The notes under the pieces are model-generated. The model was given only the letters and a program-made list of their open reading frames with translations, was not told where the DNA came from and made no database searches. A program made the position numbers and the translations under genes. From an uncultured Lachnospiraceae bacterium (GTDB lineage Bacteria > Bacillota_A > Clostridia > Lachnospirales > Lachnospiraceae), in NCBI GenBank assembly GCA_902801585.1, contig CADCIU010000056.1, positions 1-16,676 of the forward strand: 16,676 nucleotides of DNA. The letters are read 5' to 3'. This document shows positions 1-6,642 of the stretch, piece after piece (position 1 is the first letter of the stretch; every line of letters begins with the position of its first letter).

Positions 1-13
1 TTGGAAGCAAAAG

Positions 14-39
14 TTGTCAGAAGAACCGTCCCCTTGACA
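14..39 (-). repeat. Palindromic GGGGACGGTTCT element, reverse orientation
   Basis: The element reads TTGTCA, then a segment holding AGAACCGTCCCC, then TTGACA; the ends pair as TGTCA/TGACA. It is the reverse complement of the copy at 2859-2883. It lies immediately upstream of the promoter of the first gene, as the copy at 3760-3785 does for the operon. It resembles dispersed REP-like elements; that class assignment is inference. Confidence 0.6.
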
Positions 40-47
40 CCATCTTA

Positions 48-56
48 TGGCATAAT
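48..56 (+). promoter_or_regulatory. Extended -10 promoter of the clostripain-like gene
   Basis: The sequence TGGCATAAT fits an extended -10 element (TG, one base, then CATAAT at 51-56). Transcription would start near 62-64, giving a leader of only about 15 bases that is mostly the Shine-Dalgarno sequence GGGAGGG (64-70). The TTGACA at 34-39 is only 11 bases from the -10, too close to be its -35, and belongs to a palindromic repeat. A very similar TATGTCATAAT lies upstream of the operon at 3816-3826. Confidence 0.5.
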
Positions 57-77
57 GGAAGCAGGGAGGGACACGAT

Positions 78-2291
78 ATGCGCAAGAAACGATTGGTTAT
101 TTATCTATTTATTGCAGCCTTACTTGTAAGCATGACCTGCCTGACCGGCTGCAGTGATGATGAAGAGTACGAAGACACAGAGTACGAAGACACCACCCCC
201 GCCGAAGAAGCCGGCTCAGAACCTGCCACCACGGAGACCAAGGCAGACGCCTCCAAATCATCCAAGGGTCTTTTCATGCAGGTCGACAAGGCCACAGGAA
301 AGATGCTGATCCGCAGGCCGGAGCAGCAGGGATCTGCTTCGATGGGCGAGAAGGGGAGCTGGACAATCTTCGTGTATCTGTGCGGGACGGATCTGGAGTC
401 CAAGTTGTTTGCCGGAGGAAACGCCACGGATGACCTCAAGGAAATGCAGGCAGCGACAGCAAATTCGAAGGTCCGGTATGTAATCCAGACCGGAGGGACT
501 AAGTTCTGGCATAATTCCTCGGTGGATGAAGACGCGAACCAGCGGTTCGTCATTGAGAACGGCAAGCTGATCAAAGTGGACGAGGGCAGTCAGGCCAACA
601 TGGGCAAGTCTTCGACGCTGGCGGATTTCCTCAAATGGGGGGTGCAGAATTTTGGCGCGGACAAGATGGGCGTTGTGCTGTGGGACCACGGCGGCGGGAG
701 CATCGGCGGCGTCTGCTATGACGAGCACGAGGACTGGGATGCCCTGACGCTGAGGGAGCTCGACGCGGCGCTTCTGAGTGTGTACCGGACGATGACCGAC
801 AAGTTCGAGTTTATCGGTATGGATGCCTGCCTCATGGGGACTGTGGAGACGGCCAACATTGCGGCGTCTTATGCCAGGTACATGTACGCGTCGGAGGAGA
901 GCGAGCCCGGAGGCGGCTGGAATTACACGGAGATCGGGAACTACCTGGCGGAGCATCCGGACGCAGACGGCGCAGAACTTGGCAAAATAGTGTGTGACTC
1001 CTACCTGGACAGCTGCCGGAAGGCAGAGGACGATGCGATTGCGACGTTGTCGGTCATTGATCTTAGCAAGATCGATGCAGTGGTGGAGAGTTTCAATACT
1101 TTTGCCAAAAGTATGTATGAGGCTTCCGGCGATTCCAAGACGCTCTCGGCTATGTCCAAAAAAATCGTCAAAGCGGACAACTTCGGAGGCAACAACAAGT
1201 CGGACGGGTACACGAATATGGTCGATTTGGGCGGTCTTTTGACAGCTTGTTCACAGTACACGTCCGGCAGTGATGAGGCGCAGAAAGCGCTCAAAGACTC
1301 GGTGGTGTACTCTGTGCACGGGTCGGATCATCCCAATGCGACGGGATTGGCGGTATTCTATCCGCTGGAGGTGCAGAGTCAGGAGGAGCTGACGACTTTC
1401 CAGAGTGTGTGTTTGAGTCCCTACTATCTGTCTTATGTGGACAGGAAGACGCAGGGATTTGTGAGCGCGGGTGAGGAGTACGAGTACGACGACGACACTT
1501 GGTTCCTGGATGGCTTGTGGTCCTGGCTCACGGACTATTTTGTGGACGACGATGGCGACTATGAATACGAAGAGGAGGATTCCGAGGACGGGTACTGGTC
1601 CTATCTGGACGGACACGAGGAGACGGGCGAGAGCCCTTACATCACGTTCGAAGAAGAGCCCCAGGTGGATGAGGAAGGCGTGTTTTATTTTGTGCTGGAT
1701 GATGAGGGCTACGAGAACACGGCGGACGTCACGGCCTATGTGTACACAATGACGGGGAACGGCGACGAGTACATCGAGATGGGAGAGACCTACGACCTGG
1801 AGGCGGACTGGGATGAGGGGTATTTTGCCGACGGATTTGACGGATGCTGGCTCTCACTCCCGGACGGGCAGAATCTGGCGACCTATCTCGTGGACGCGAC
1901 GGACGACTACATCATTTACAGCTCGCCGATCCTTCTCAACGACGAGGAGACGAATCTGCGGCTCAGACAGACCTATGACGGGACTGTCACGGTCGAAGGC
2001 GCCTGGGACGGCATCGGGGTAAACGGCGCGGCGTCCAGAAACATTGTCAAAATCGGAACCGGCGACACGATCGTCCCTCTGTATTACAGTTACGACTGGG
2101 ATGATGAGGAGGGCGTGTTCTCCGGGGAAGAGTTCAGCGTGGAGGGCAAGCTCAAGGTCAATTATCAGCCGCTGTACGAAGGGGAGTATATGTATTCGTT
2201 CTGCATCGACGATGTTTACGGGGATTACTATATGACGGATCCGGTCGTATTCCGGGTGAGTGAAAGCGGGGATGTGGAGTTTGCGGAGTAG
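78..2291 (+). CDS. Clostripain-like (C11 family) cysteine protease, lipoprotein
   Basis: A 737-residue protein. The N-terminus is a lipoprotein signal: a basic start, a hydrophobic stretch and the lipobox LTGC with Cys25 as the lipidated residue, followed by an acidic Glu/Asp/Tyr-rich linker. The C11 peptidase core begins near residue 93 (SWTIFVYLCGTDLES). The expected dyad is present: His204 in LWDHGGG and Cys251 in MDACLMG. Clostripain relatives cleave after basic residues; the exact preference cannot be read here. Residues about 458-500 form a strongly acidic, Trp/Tyr-rich insertion, and the remaining C-terminal part (about 505-737) is probably a beta-rich accessory domain I do not recognise. 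The start is supported by GGGAGGG at 64-70. It should sit on the outer face of the membrane. The nitroreductase follows 42 bases downstream, so the two may be co-transcribed. Confidence 0.88.
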   Translation: MRKKRLVIYLFIAALLVSMTCLTGCSDDEEYEDTEYEDTTPAEEAGSEPATTETKADASKSSKGLFMQVDKATGKMLIRRPEQQGSASMGEKGSWTIFVYLCGTDLESKLFAGGNATDDLKEMQAATANSKVRYVIQTGGTKFWHNSSVDEDANQRFVIENGKLIKVDEGSQANMGKSSTLADFLKWGVQNFGADKMGVVLWDHGGGSIGGVCYDEHEDWDALTLRELDAALLSVYRTMTDKFEFIGMDACLMGTVETANIAASYARYMYASEESEPGGGWNYTEIGNYLAEHPDADGAELGKIVCDSYLDSCRKAEDDAIATLSVIDLSKIDAVVESFNTFAKSMYEASGDSKTLSAMSKKIVKADNFGGNNKSDGYTNMVDLGGLLTACSQYTSGSDEAQKALKDSVVYSVHGSDHPNATGLAVFYPLEVQSQEELTTFQSVCLSPYYLSYVDRKTQGFVSAGEEYEYDDDTWFLDGLWSWLTDYFVDDDGDYEYEEEDSEDGYWSYLDGHEETGESPYITFEEEPQVDEEGVFYFVLDDEGYENTADVTAYVYTMTGNGDEYIEMGETYDLEADWDEGYFADGFDGCWLSLPDGQNLATYLVDATDDYIIYSSPILLNDEETNLRLRQTYDGTVTVEGAWDGIGVNGAASRNIVKIGTGDTIVPLYYSYDWDDEEGVFSGEEFSVEGKLKVNYQPLYEGEYMYSFCIDDVYGDYYMTDPVVFRVSESGDVEFAE

Positions 2292-2333
2292 GTTTGGAGT
2301 TTGAGGTGGTTTTAAGAAAGAGAGGAGATCGTT

Positions 2334-2846
2334 ATGGAATTCAAAGAAGTGATCAGCAAGCGTTATTCGTGCAAGAAATATAGTGACCGCCAGGTCGAGG
2401 AGGAGAAGATTCAGGCGATCCTGGAGGCCGGTCGCCTTGCGCCGACTGCCAAGAATCTGCAGGAGCAGCATGTGTATGTGATCCGGAAAAAGGAGATCCT
2501 GGAGAAGATCGATACTTTGACACCTTGCAGGTACGGCGCGCCGACGATGCTCGCTGTGGCATTTAATAAGAAGAATGTCTTCACGTATCCCGGCGGAAAG
2601 AGGGATTCAGGCGTAGAGGATGCGTCGATCGTGGCGACGCACATGATTTTGGCGGCGGCGGATGAAGGCGTTGACAGCTGCTGGCTGAATTTCTTTGATC
2701 CGGATAAGGTGGCGGAGGCGCTGGGACTGCCGGAGGATGAGGAAGTGCTGATGCTCATGGACCTCGGGTACGCTGCGGAGGGCGCGGGACCGCTGCCGAA
2801 TCACGGGAGCAGGAAAGCGCTGGAGGAGACGGTGACGTATCTGTAA
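2334..2846 (+). CDS. Nitroreductase family protein (FMN-dependent)
   Basis: A 170-residue protein of the nitroreductase fold, at the short end for the family. The N-terminal motif RYSCKKYSD (residues 10-18) supplies the Arg/Ser positions that usually hold the FMN phosphate, and LAPTAKNLQ is the second FMN loop. The stretch HMILAAADEGVDSCWLNFF and the near-C-terminal LMDLGYAAEG are also typical. Such enzymes use NAD(P)H to reduce nitro compounds, quinones or related acceptors; the substrate cannot be told from sequence. It has no signal peptide, so it should be cytosolic. GAGGAG at 2322-2327 supports the start. A terminator at 2925-2956 would end this unit. Confidence 0.88.
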   Translation: MEFKEVISKRYSCKKYSDRQVEEEKIQAILEAGRLAPTAKNLQEQHVYVIRKKEILEKIDTLTPCRYGAPTMLAVAFNKKNVFTYPGGKRDSGVEDASIVATHMILAAADEGVDSCWLNFFDPDKVAEALGLPEDEEVLMLMDLGYAAEGAGPLPNHGSRKALEETVTYL

Positions 2847-2858
2847 GGAGACAGGAGG

Positions 2859-2883
2859 TGTCAAGGGGACGGTTCTTTTGACA
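2859..2883 (+). repeat. Palindromic GGGGACGGTTCT element
   Basis: TGTCAA at 2859-2864 and TTGACA at 2878-2883 are perfect inverted repeats flanking a core with GGGGACGGTTCT. It is the same element, in the opposite orientation, as at 14-39. It starts 12 bases after the nitroreductase stop codon and has no T-tract of its own. Confidence 0.65.
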
Positions 2884-2892
2884 ACTTTTCAG

Positions 2893-2914
2893 GGAGACAG
2901 GGGACGGTTCTCTG
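2893..2914 (+). repeat. Half copy of the GGGGACGGTTCT element
   Basis: GGAGACAG (2893-2900) leads into the same core and CTCTG, but the right arm CTGTCTCC is missing. Instead a new GGAGACAG begins at 2915. It looks like a truncated copy fused head-to-tail with the next one. Confidence 0.55.
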
Positions 2915-2924
2915 GGAGACAGGG

Positions 2925-2956
2925 GGAGACAGGGGACGGTTCTCTGTCTCCTTTTT
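2925..2956 (+). terminator. Rho-independent terminator made from a GGGGACGGTTCT element
   Basis: GGAGACAG (2925-2932) and CTGTCTCC (2944-2951) form a perfect 8-bp stem that can extend inward by G-C and G-T pairs, followed by five T residues (2952-2956). The loop carries the repeat core. This is the probable end of the clostripain/nitroreductase transcript. Confidence 0.75.
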
Positions 2957-3022
2957 GTATGCGCGCCATGAAGGAGACGGGGGACAGATCCGGCTTTCTC
3001 TATGCCCTTATACTGTTTTCAG

Positions 3023-3044
3023 GGAGACAGAGAACGATTCTTAT
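3023..3044 (+). repeat. Degenerate copy of the GGAGACAG-type element
   Basis: GGAGACAG (3023-3030) is followed by AGAACGATTCTTA, a decayed version of the GGGACGGTTCT core. The right arm is lost. It suggests the element family has been present here long enough to decay. Confidence 0.4.
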
Positions 3045-3062
3045 TAATGATCATTGAGAATT

Positions 3063-3085
3063 CGGCCGGTAGGCCGGGTTTTTTT
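3063..3085 (+). terminator. Short GC stem followed by seven T residues
   Basis: CGGCC (3063-3067), loop GGTA, and GGCCG (3072-3076) form a 5-bp GC stem that can add a T-G pair, followed by TTTTTTT at 3079-3085. It would be a second terminator behind the nitroreductase. From 3086 to 3154 I see nothing definable apart from short related phrases such as GGGTTTAAGCC and GGGTTTAGCC. Confidence 0.6.
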
Positions 3086-3154
3086 GTTTTCAATCGGATT
3101 AAGATGATTGGATTTAGCTGGGTTTAAGCCGGGTTTAGCCTGATTTTAGAGGAA

Positions 3155-3716
3155 GGACCCCACCAGAATGAGGAAATTAAGAAGTGGAGGGGGCCGGTGA
3201 CTGCGGGCTTGATTGAGAAATTGGCATGGGAACCTACCAGAATGAGGAAAATTAAGAAGTGGAGGGGTCCGGTTACTTCAGGTTAAGCCGGGATATAGAG
3301 GAAGGACCCCACCAGAATGAGGAGAATAAGAAGTGGAGGGGTCCGGTGACTGCCGGCTTAATTGAGAAATTGGCATGGGACCCTACTAGAATAAGGAAAT
3401 TAGAAAGTGGAGGGGTCCGGTGATTTCAGGATCAGTCAGGATATAGAGGAAGGACCCCACCAGAATGAGGAAAATAAGAAAGTGGAGGGGTCCGGTGACT
3501 ACCGGCTTAATTGAGAAATTGGCATGTGACCCTACCAGAATAAGGAAATTAGAAAGTGGAGGGGTCCGGTGATTTCAGGATCAGTCGGGATATAGAGGAA
3601 GGACCCCACCAGAATAAGGAAAATAAGAAAGTGGAGGGGTCCGGTGATTTCAGGATCAGTCAGGATATAGAGGAAGGATCCCACCAGAAACAGAAAATAA
3701 AAAAGAGGAAGGGTCC
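3155..3716 (+). repeat. Eight-copy tandem array, 74-75 bp period, hairpin-forming units
   Basis: Each unit has a left arm like GGACCCC, an interior with CCAGAAT and an A-rich stretch, GTGGA, and a right arm GGGGTCC, so it can fold back on itself with a 7-bp stem plus CCA/TGG. Left arms start at 3155, 3229, 3304, 3378, 3452, 3527, 3601 and 3676, a nearly constant period. The linkers are of two kinds: one contains GATATAGAGGAA, the other TTGAGAAATTGGCATG. They alternate for most of the array, giving a dimeric period of about 149 bp; the last two units break the alternation. Unit 8 is degenerate and unit 1 has GGGGGCC on the right. No gene is apparent on either strand. Confidence 0.9.
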
Positions 3717-3747
3717 TCTGACTTAAAGCCAAGTTGGAAGTCAGAGG
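3715..3747. repeat. 10-bp perfect inverted repeat
   Basis: CCTCTGACTT (3715-3724) and AAGTCAGAGG (3738-3747) are perfect inverted repeats around a 13-base loop, which itself contains CCAA/TTGG. No T-tract follows, so it is not an obvious terminator. It lies at the junction of the tandem array and the next palindromic element. Confidence 0.6.
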
Positions 3748-3759
3748 GGAGGCTCTTGG

Positions 3760-3785
3760 TATCAAAGAACCGTCCCCCTGACACC
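3760..3785 (-). repeat. Palindromic GGGGACGGTTCT element, reverse orientation
   Basis: TATCAA, then AGAACCGTCCCC (3766-3777), then CTGACACC. It is the same orientation as the copy at 14-39 and likewise lies just upstream of an extended -10 promoter. The arms pair less well than in the 2859-2883 copy. Confidence 0.55.
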
Positions 3786-3796
3786 TCTTGACACCC

Positions 3797-3826
3797 TTGT
3801 CACTTCGTTAAGTAATATGTCATAAT
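3797..3826 (+). promoter_or_regulatory. Probable promoter of the sensor/export operon
   Basis: TGTCATAAT (3818-3826) is an extended -10 element. TTGTCA at 3797-3802 is a plausible -35 with an 18-base spacer. Transcription would begin near 3832, leaving a leader of about 140 bases before the likely start at 3971. The core TATGTCATAATAGA resembles the promoter at 46-59 (TATGGCATAATGGA), so the two units may share a promoter type. Confidence 0.5.
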
Positions 3827-3858
3827 AGAGGGGAGCAGTCGAAAGGGTGCTCCTCTTT
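3827..3858 (+). promoter_or_regulatory. 5' leader hairpin
   Basis: Bases 3827-3837 pair with 3848-3858 (GGGGAGCA against TGCTCCTC as the core, with one G-T pair) around a 10-base loop containing GAAAGGG. The hairpin falls right at the predicted 5' end of the transcript. Only three T residues follow, so it looks more like an mRNA-stabilising or regulatory stem than a terminator. The rest of the leader to 3959 shows no recognised riboswitch. Confidence 0.4.
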
Positions 3859-3959
3859 GTGATGGACAAAGACGACAAATAACAAGATAAATTAGTAGAG
3901 AAATGAAGACAAGCCGGAGCCTCTGCGAAGGCTGACCGGGGCACATCACATGGATAGCC

Positions 3960-3965
3960 GGAGGA
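3960..3965 (+). promoter_or_regulatory. Ribosome binding site that decides the CHASE2 gene start
   Basis: GGAGGA lies 5 bases before the ATG at 3971. In-frame ATGs also occur at 3950 and 3968, but the one at 3950 has no such site upstream and the one at 3968 is too close. This favours 3971 as the true start. Confidence 0.65.
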
Positions 3966-3970
3966 CGATG

Positions 3971-6088
3971 ATGGAGAAACGAAGAAGCTTTCTATACTCG
4001 CTGATCGCCTCTCTGGCGGTTACCGCACTGATCGGGGCGGGCGCTTTGAAGCGCGTGGACAAGTGGGCGCAGGACTCTCTTTTCCAGCAGCCCGGCGTGA
4101 CGAGCGGAGACATCGTGATCATCGGGATCGACGAGGAAGCTTTGGAAGAACTGGGGCCTTATCAGACTTGGGACAGGAATGTGATTGCTTCTGCTTTGGA
4201 AGCACTGGCAGCAGATCCGTCAAAAAAGCCCGCAGTCACAGCTATTGACATCCTCTATGTCGGTCACACTTCGGAGCAGGCTGATTTGCGGCTTGCAGCA
4301 GCAGCCCAGGACTTGGGAAATGTGATCACAGCGTCTATGGCTGAGTTTGGAGAGCAGATCACATGGGTGGATGGACATGCCACGCTGATCAATACTTCCG
4401 CAGTTGTGGGTTATTTGCAGCCTTATGAGGAGCTCAGGGACTGCACGGAGCAGGCGCACATAAACGCCATGAGTGATACGGATGGAGTGATGCGGCATGG
4501 ATTGCTGTATGTAGAGCCGGGGCAGTTTGTGAATACGGATGCCTCCACAGAGATAGAAAACCCGGCGGAGCAAGAGAACACCCGCGTCTATTCGATGAGC
4601 TATAAAGCGGCGCAGATGTATTTGCGCAGCAAAGGAGAGGCCGCGGAGACTGCGGACGGCGCTTCAACCGGCGCCACGTCACCGAAGGAAACCACCGCCG
4701 AGGCGCCGCAGGAAACGTCAACCGAGGCGCCGCAGGAAGCGGACGCCGGCAGCGCCGCCACATATACCGCCGCGTCGCCGCAGGAAACCACCGCCGCGCC
4801 CCCGCAGGAAGCAGGCGATGGCAGCGTCCCCACCGACAGGCACTTCTACATCCCCTACACCGGCCGCCCGGGGGACTTTTATGACGGCGTGTCCATTGCG
4901 CGGCTTATACGAGGGGAAGTGCCCGCGGACTATTGGGCCGGGCGCATCGTGCTGATCGGCCCCTATGCAGCAGCGCTGCAGGACGCCTACTTTACGCCAA
5001 TCGACAAGGGCGAGCAGATGTTCGGCGTGGAGATCCAGGCCAACATGATCCAGAGTTATTTGGAGAACAATGTCAAAAGAGAAATCCCCGATACCCCTCA
5101 GCTCATTGTGCTGTTTTGGCTCTGTGCGGCGGTGATGGCCATGGCCATCCATATGGAAGTGCTGCCGGGGAGCCTGAGCTGCGGAGCACTTGCCGCATTT
5201 GGTGTTGTTATTGCAATTGACCTCTATCAATGGGGGTATGTGACCCATGTCCTGTGGATACCGTCGGGCGTGGGGGCGATGTATATTTTGGCGATGGCGG
5301 TGCACTATATGCGCACCGTAAGAGAGCGGCAGGCGCTTGCGCTCGAGAAGGAAAGGACCGGCGTCGAGCTGTCGCTGGCCAACCGCATACAGGTCAGCGC
5401 ACTGCCCAGGGAGCTGCCGCATCGCCCGGAGTTTGAGATCTGCGGATCGATGATCCCGGCTAAGAAGGTAGGCGGCGATTTCTATGATTTCTTTATGATC
5501 GACGAGGATCATCTGGGGCTTGTCATCGCGGACGTATCCGGCAAAGGCGTGCCGGCTGCGCTGTTTATGATGGTGTCGTCGGTGCTGATCAGGCATGCTT
5601 CGACCGGCGAGTACAGCCCTGCCGGGATACTGCAGAACGTAAATCATCAGATCTGCGCGCGCAATCCGGAAGAGATGTTCGTGACCGTGTGGCTGGGGAT
5701 CCTGGAGATCTCGACAGGCAGGCTGACGGCGGCGAATGCCGGGCATGAGTATCCGATGCTCAAGATGGCCGGAGGAAGTTTTGAACTCTACAAAGACCGG
5801 CACGGGCTGGTGATCGGAGCGATGGACGGTGTGAAATACAGAGATTACACGCTTTCTTTGGCGCCCGGGTCCAAGCTGTTCGTGTACACGGACGGACTGA
5901 CGGAAGCCGTAAACTCTGGCTTGGAGCAGTTTGGAGTGCAGGGGATCCTGGAGGCCCTGCGGCGCCGGGAAAATGGAAAGCCGGAGGAGATCCTTGAGGC
6001 GATGAACGGCGCGGTCAAGACGTTCATCGGGGATGAACCGCAGTTCGACGATCTGACAATGCTTTGCGTGGAGTATAAGGGAGTGTGA
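3971..6088 (+). CDS. CHASE2 sensor - SpoIIE-type PP2C serine/threonine phosphatase
   Basis: A 705-residue membrane sensor phosphatase (712 if translated from 3950). Order: one N-terminal membrane helix (about 7-27); an extracytoplasmic CHASE2 domain (about 35-370) with DIVIIGIDEEAL and RIVLIGPYA typical of the family; three membrane helices (about 376-445); a short linker helix; and a SpoIIE/PPM phosphatase domain (about 475-705). The metal-binding signatures are intact: GGDFYD (501-506), ADVSGKG (520-526), YTDG (639-642) and FDDLT near 692. Such phosphatases usually dephosphorylate a STAS-type anti-sigma antagonist; the target is not in this window. The CHASE2 domain is interrupted by a Thr/Ala/Glu/Pro-rich insertion (about 221-290) with repeated APQE units. 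The S24/S26 peptidase gene follows after 3 bases. The phosphatase domain is a close paralogue of that of the gene at 8322. Confidence 0.88.
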   Translation: MEKRRSFLYSLIASLAVTALIGAGALKRVDKWAQDSLFQQPGVTSGDIVIIGIDEEALEELGPYQTWDRNVIASALEALAADPSKKPAVTAIDILYVGHTSEQADLRLAAAAQDLGNVITASMAEFGEQITWVDGHATLINTSAVVGYLQPYEELRDCTEQAHINAMSDTDGVMRHGLLYVEPGQFVNTDASTEIENPAEQENTRVYSMSYKAAQMYLRSKGEAAETADGASTGATSPKETTAEAPQETSTEAPQEADAGSAATYTAASPQETTAAPPQEAGDGSVPTDRHFYIPYTGRPGDFYDGVSIARLIRGEVPADYWAGRIVLIGPYAAALQDAYFTPIDKGEQMFGVEIQANMIQSYLENNVKREIPDTPQLIVLFWLCAAVMAMAIHMEVLPGSLSCGALAAFGVVIAIDLYQWGYVTHVLWIPSGVGAMYILAMAVHYMRTVRERQALALEKERTGVELSLANRIQVSALPRELPHRPEFEICGSMIPAKKVGGDFYDFFMIDEDHLGLVIADVSGKGVPAALFMMVSSVLIRHASTGEYSPAGILQNVNHQICARNPEEMFVTVWLGILEISTGRLTAANAGHEYPMLKMAGGSFELYKDRHGLVIGAMDGVKYRDYTLSLAPGSKLFVYTDGLTEAVNSGLEQFGVQGILEALRRRENGKPEEILEAMNGAVKTFIGDEPQFDDLTMLCVEYKGV
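4631..4837 (+). repeat. Low-complexity insertion inside the CHASE2 coding region
   Basis: This in-frame segment encodes short imperfect repeats (TTAEAPQE, STEAPQE, ASPQETT, APPQEA). At DNA level GCGCCGCAGGAA occurs twice in tandem, and CGCCGCAGGAA and CCCCGCAGGAA follow. It lies between SMSYKAAQMYL and HFYIPYTGRPG, both of which look like CHASE2 core. It probably forms an extracellular disordered loop. Confidence 0.75.
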
Positions 6089-6091
6089 CGG

Positions 6092-6541
6092 ATGAGCACC
6101 TTTGAGGAGATCCTGAGTAAAGACGGGAAACTGGTCTATAAGACCAAAGGCGTCAGCATGAATCCGATGCTGTACCAGAACAGAGACCTGGTGGTCATCG
6201 TACCGGTCAAGGAACGCCTGAAAAAGTACGATGTGGCGCTGTACCGCCGGGGCAAGAGCTATGTGCTGCACAGGGTGATCGAAGTGAATGACGACGGGAC
6301 ATATCTCATTCGCGGGGACAACACGTACAGCGACGAGATCGTGCCGGACAGCGCGGTCCTCGGCGTGCTCACAGAGTTCGTCAGAGACGGCAAGCAGTAC
6401 AAAGTCACGGATGAGGAGTACCTGAGATATGTGCACGCATGGTGCGCGGCGTATCCGGTCAGGCGCCTTTATATTAGAACGAAAGGGCGCACGAAGCGCG
6501 CAGTCAAGAAGCTCATCGGCTGGGATTCCCGGTCAAAATAG
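6092..6541 (+). CDS. S24/S26 family peptidase, signal-peptidase-like
   Basis: A 149-residue protein. KGVSMNPML carries the nucleophile Ser22 of the signal peptidase S26 family. LHRV supplies His60, the general base of the SipW/ER-type Ser/His enzymes in place of the bacterial Lys. IRGDN (73-77) is the conserved Asp box. Unlike secretory signal peptidases it has no clear N-terminal membrane anchor; residues about 110-126 are moderately hydrophobic and could touch the membrane. The C-terminus is basic. The site AAGGGAG at 6077-6083 supports the start, and the gene is 3 bases behind the CHASE2 phosphatase, so the two are co-transcribed. It may trim a leader or an exported protein, but the C39 peptidase at 11750 is the better candidate for leader removal. 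The role is inference. Confidence 0.75.
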   Translation: MSTFEEILSKDGKLVYKTKGVSMNPMLYQNRDLVVIVPVKERLKKYDVALYRRGKSYVLHRVIEVNDDGTYLIRGDNTYSDEIVPDSAVLGVLTEFVRDGKQYKVTDEEYLRYVHAWCAAYPVRRLYIRTKGRTKRAVKKLIGWDSRSK

Positions 6542-6542
6542 A

Positions 6543-6617
6543 GCCGAATTGAACAGAACCGAATGGAATAAATCCGGTTTGAATTAAGCCGATTTAAACA
6601 GAACCGATTTAAATCAG
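6543..6617 (+). repeat. Five tandem 15-bp repeats
   Basis: The 12-base core RCCGAWTTRAAY starts at 6543, 6558, 6573, 6588 and 6603, an exact 15-bp spacing (GCCGAATTGAAC, ACCGAATGGAAT, TCCGGTTTGAAT, GCCGATTTAAAC, ACCGATTTAAAT). Copies are separated by three bases, AGA in the first and fourth. It fills most of the 101-base gap before the ABC transporter gene, an AT-rich island in GC-richer DNA. I see no convincing sigma-A promoter in it. Confidence 0.75.
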
Positions 6618-6642
6618 AACATAAACACAGAAGTGAGAGAGA

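Noticed and set aside
34..56. TTGACA with CATAAT as a full -35/-10 promoter
   Set aside because: The spacer is only 11 bases; the TTGACA is part of the palindromic element, so only the extended -10 was kept.
3155..3716. CRISPR array
   Set aside because: The regular period looks CRISPR-like, but the segments between conserved units are only two recurring sequences, not unique spacers, and no cas gene is present.
3532..3765. Minus-strand ORF encoding a 25-residue hydrophobic repeat protein
   Set aside because: It simply reads through the 74-75 bp repeats; the composition follows the repeat DNA, there is no ribosome site, and indels of one base would break it.
3904..3936. Upstream mini-ORF of 10 codons in the operon leader
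   Set aside because: It has a start and stop but only a weak ribosome site and no attenuator structure behind it, so a leader-peptide role is not supported.
4718..6436. Long minus-strand ORF opposite the CHASE2 phosphatase and S24/S26 peptidase
   Set aside because: It is antisense to well-recognised genes, its translation has no family features, and it reflects third-position GC bias.
6542..6642. sigma-A promoter within the 15-bp repeats
   Set aside because: TTGAAC and TTGAAT boxes occur, but no -10 box at an acceptable distance.
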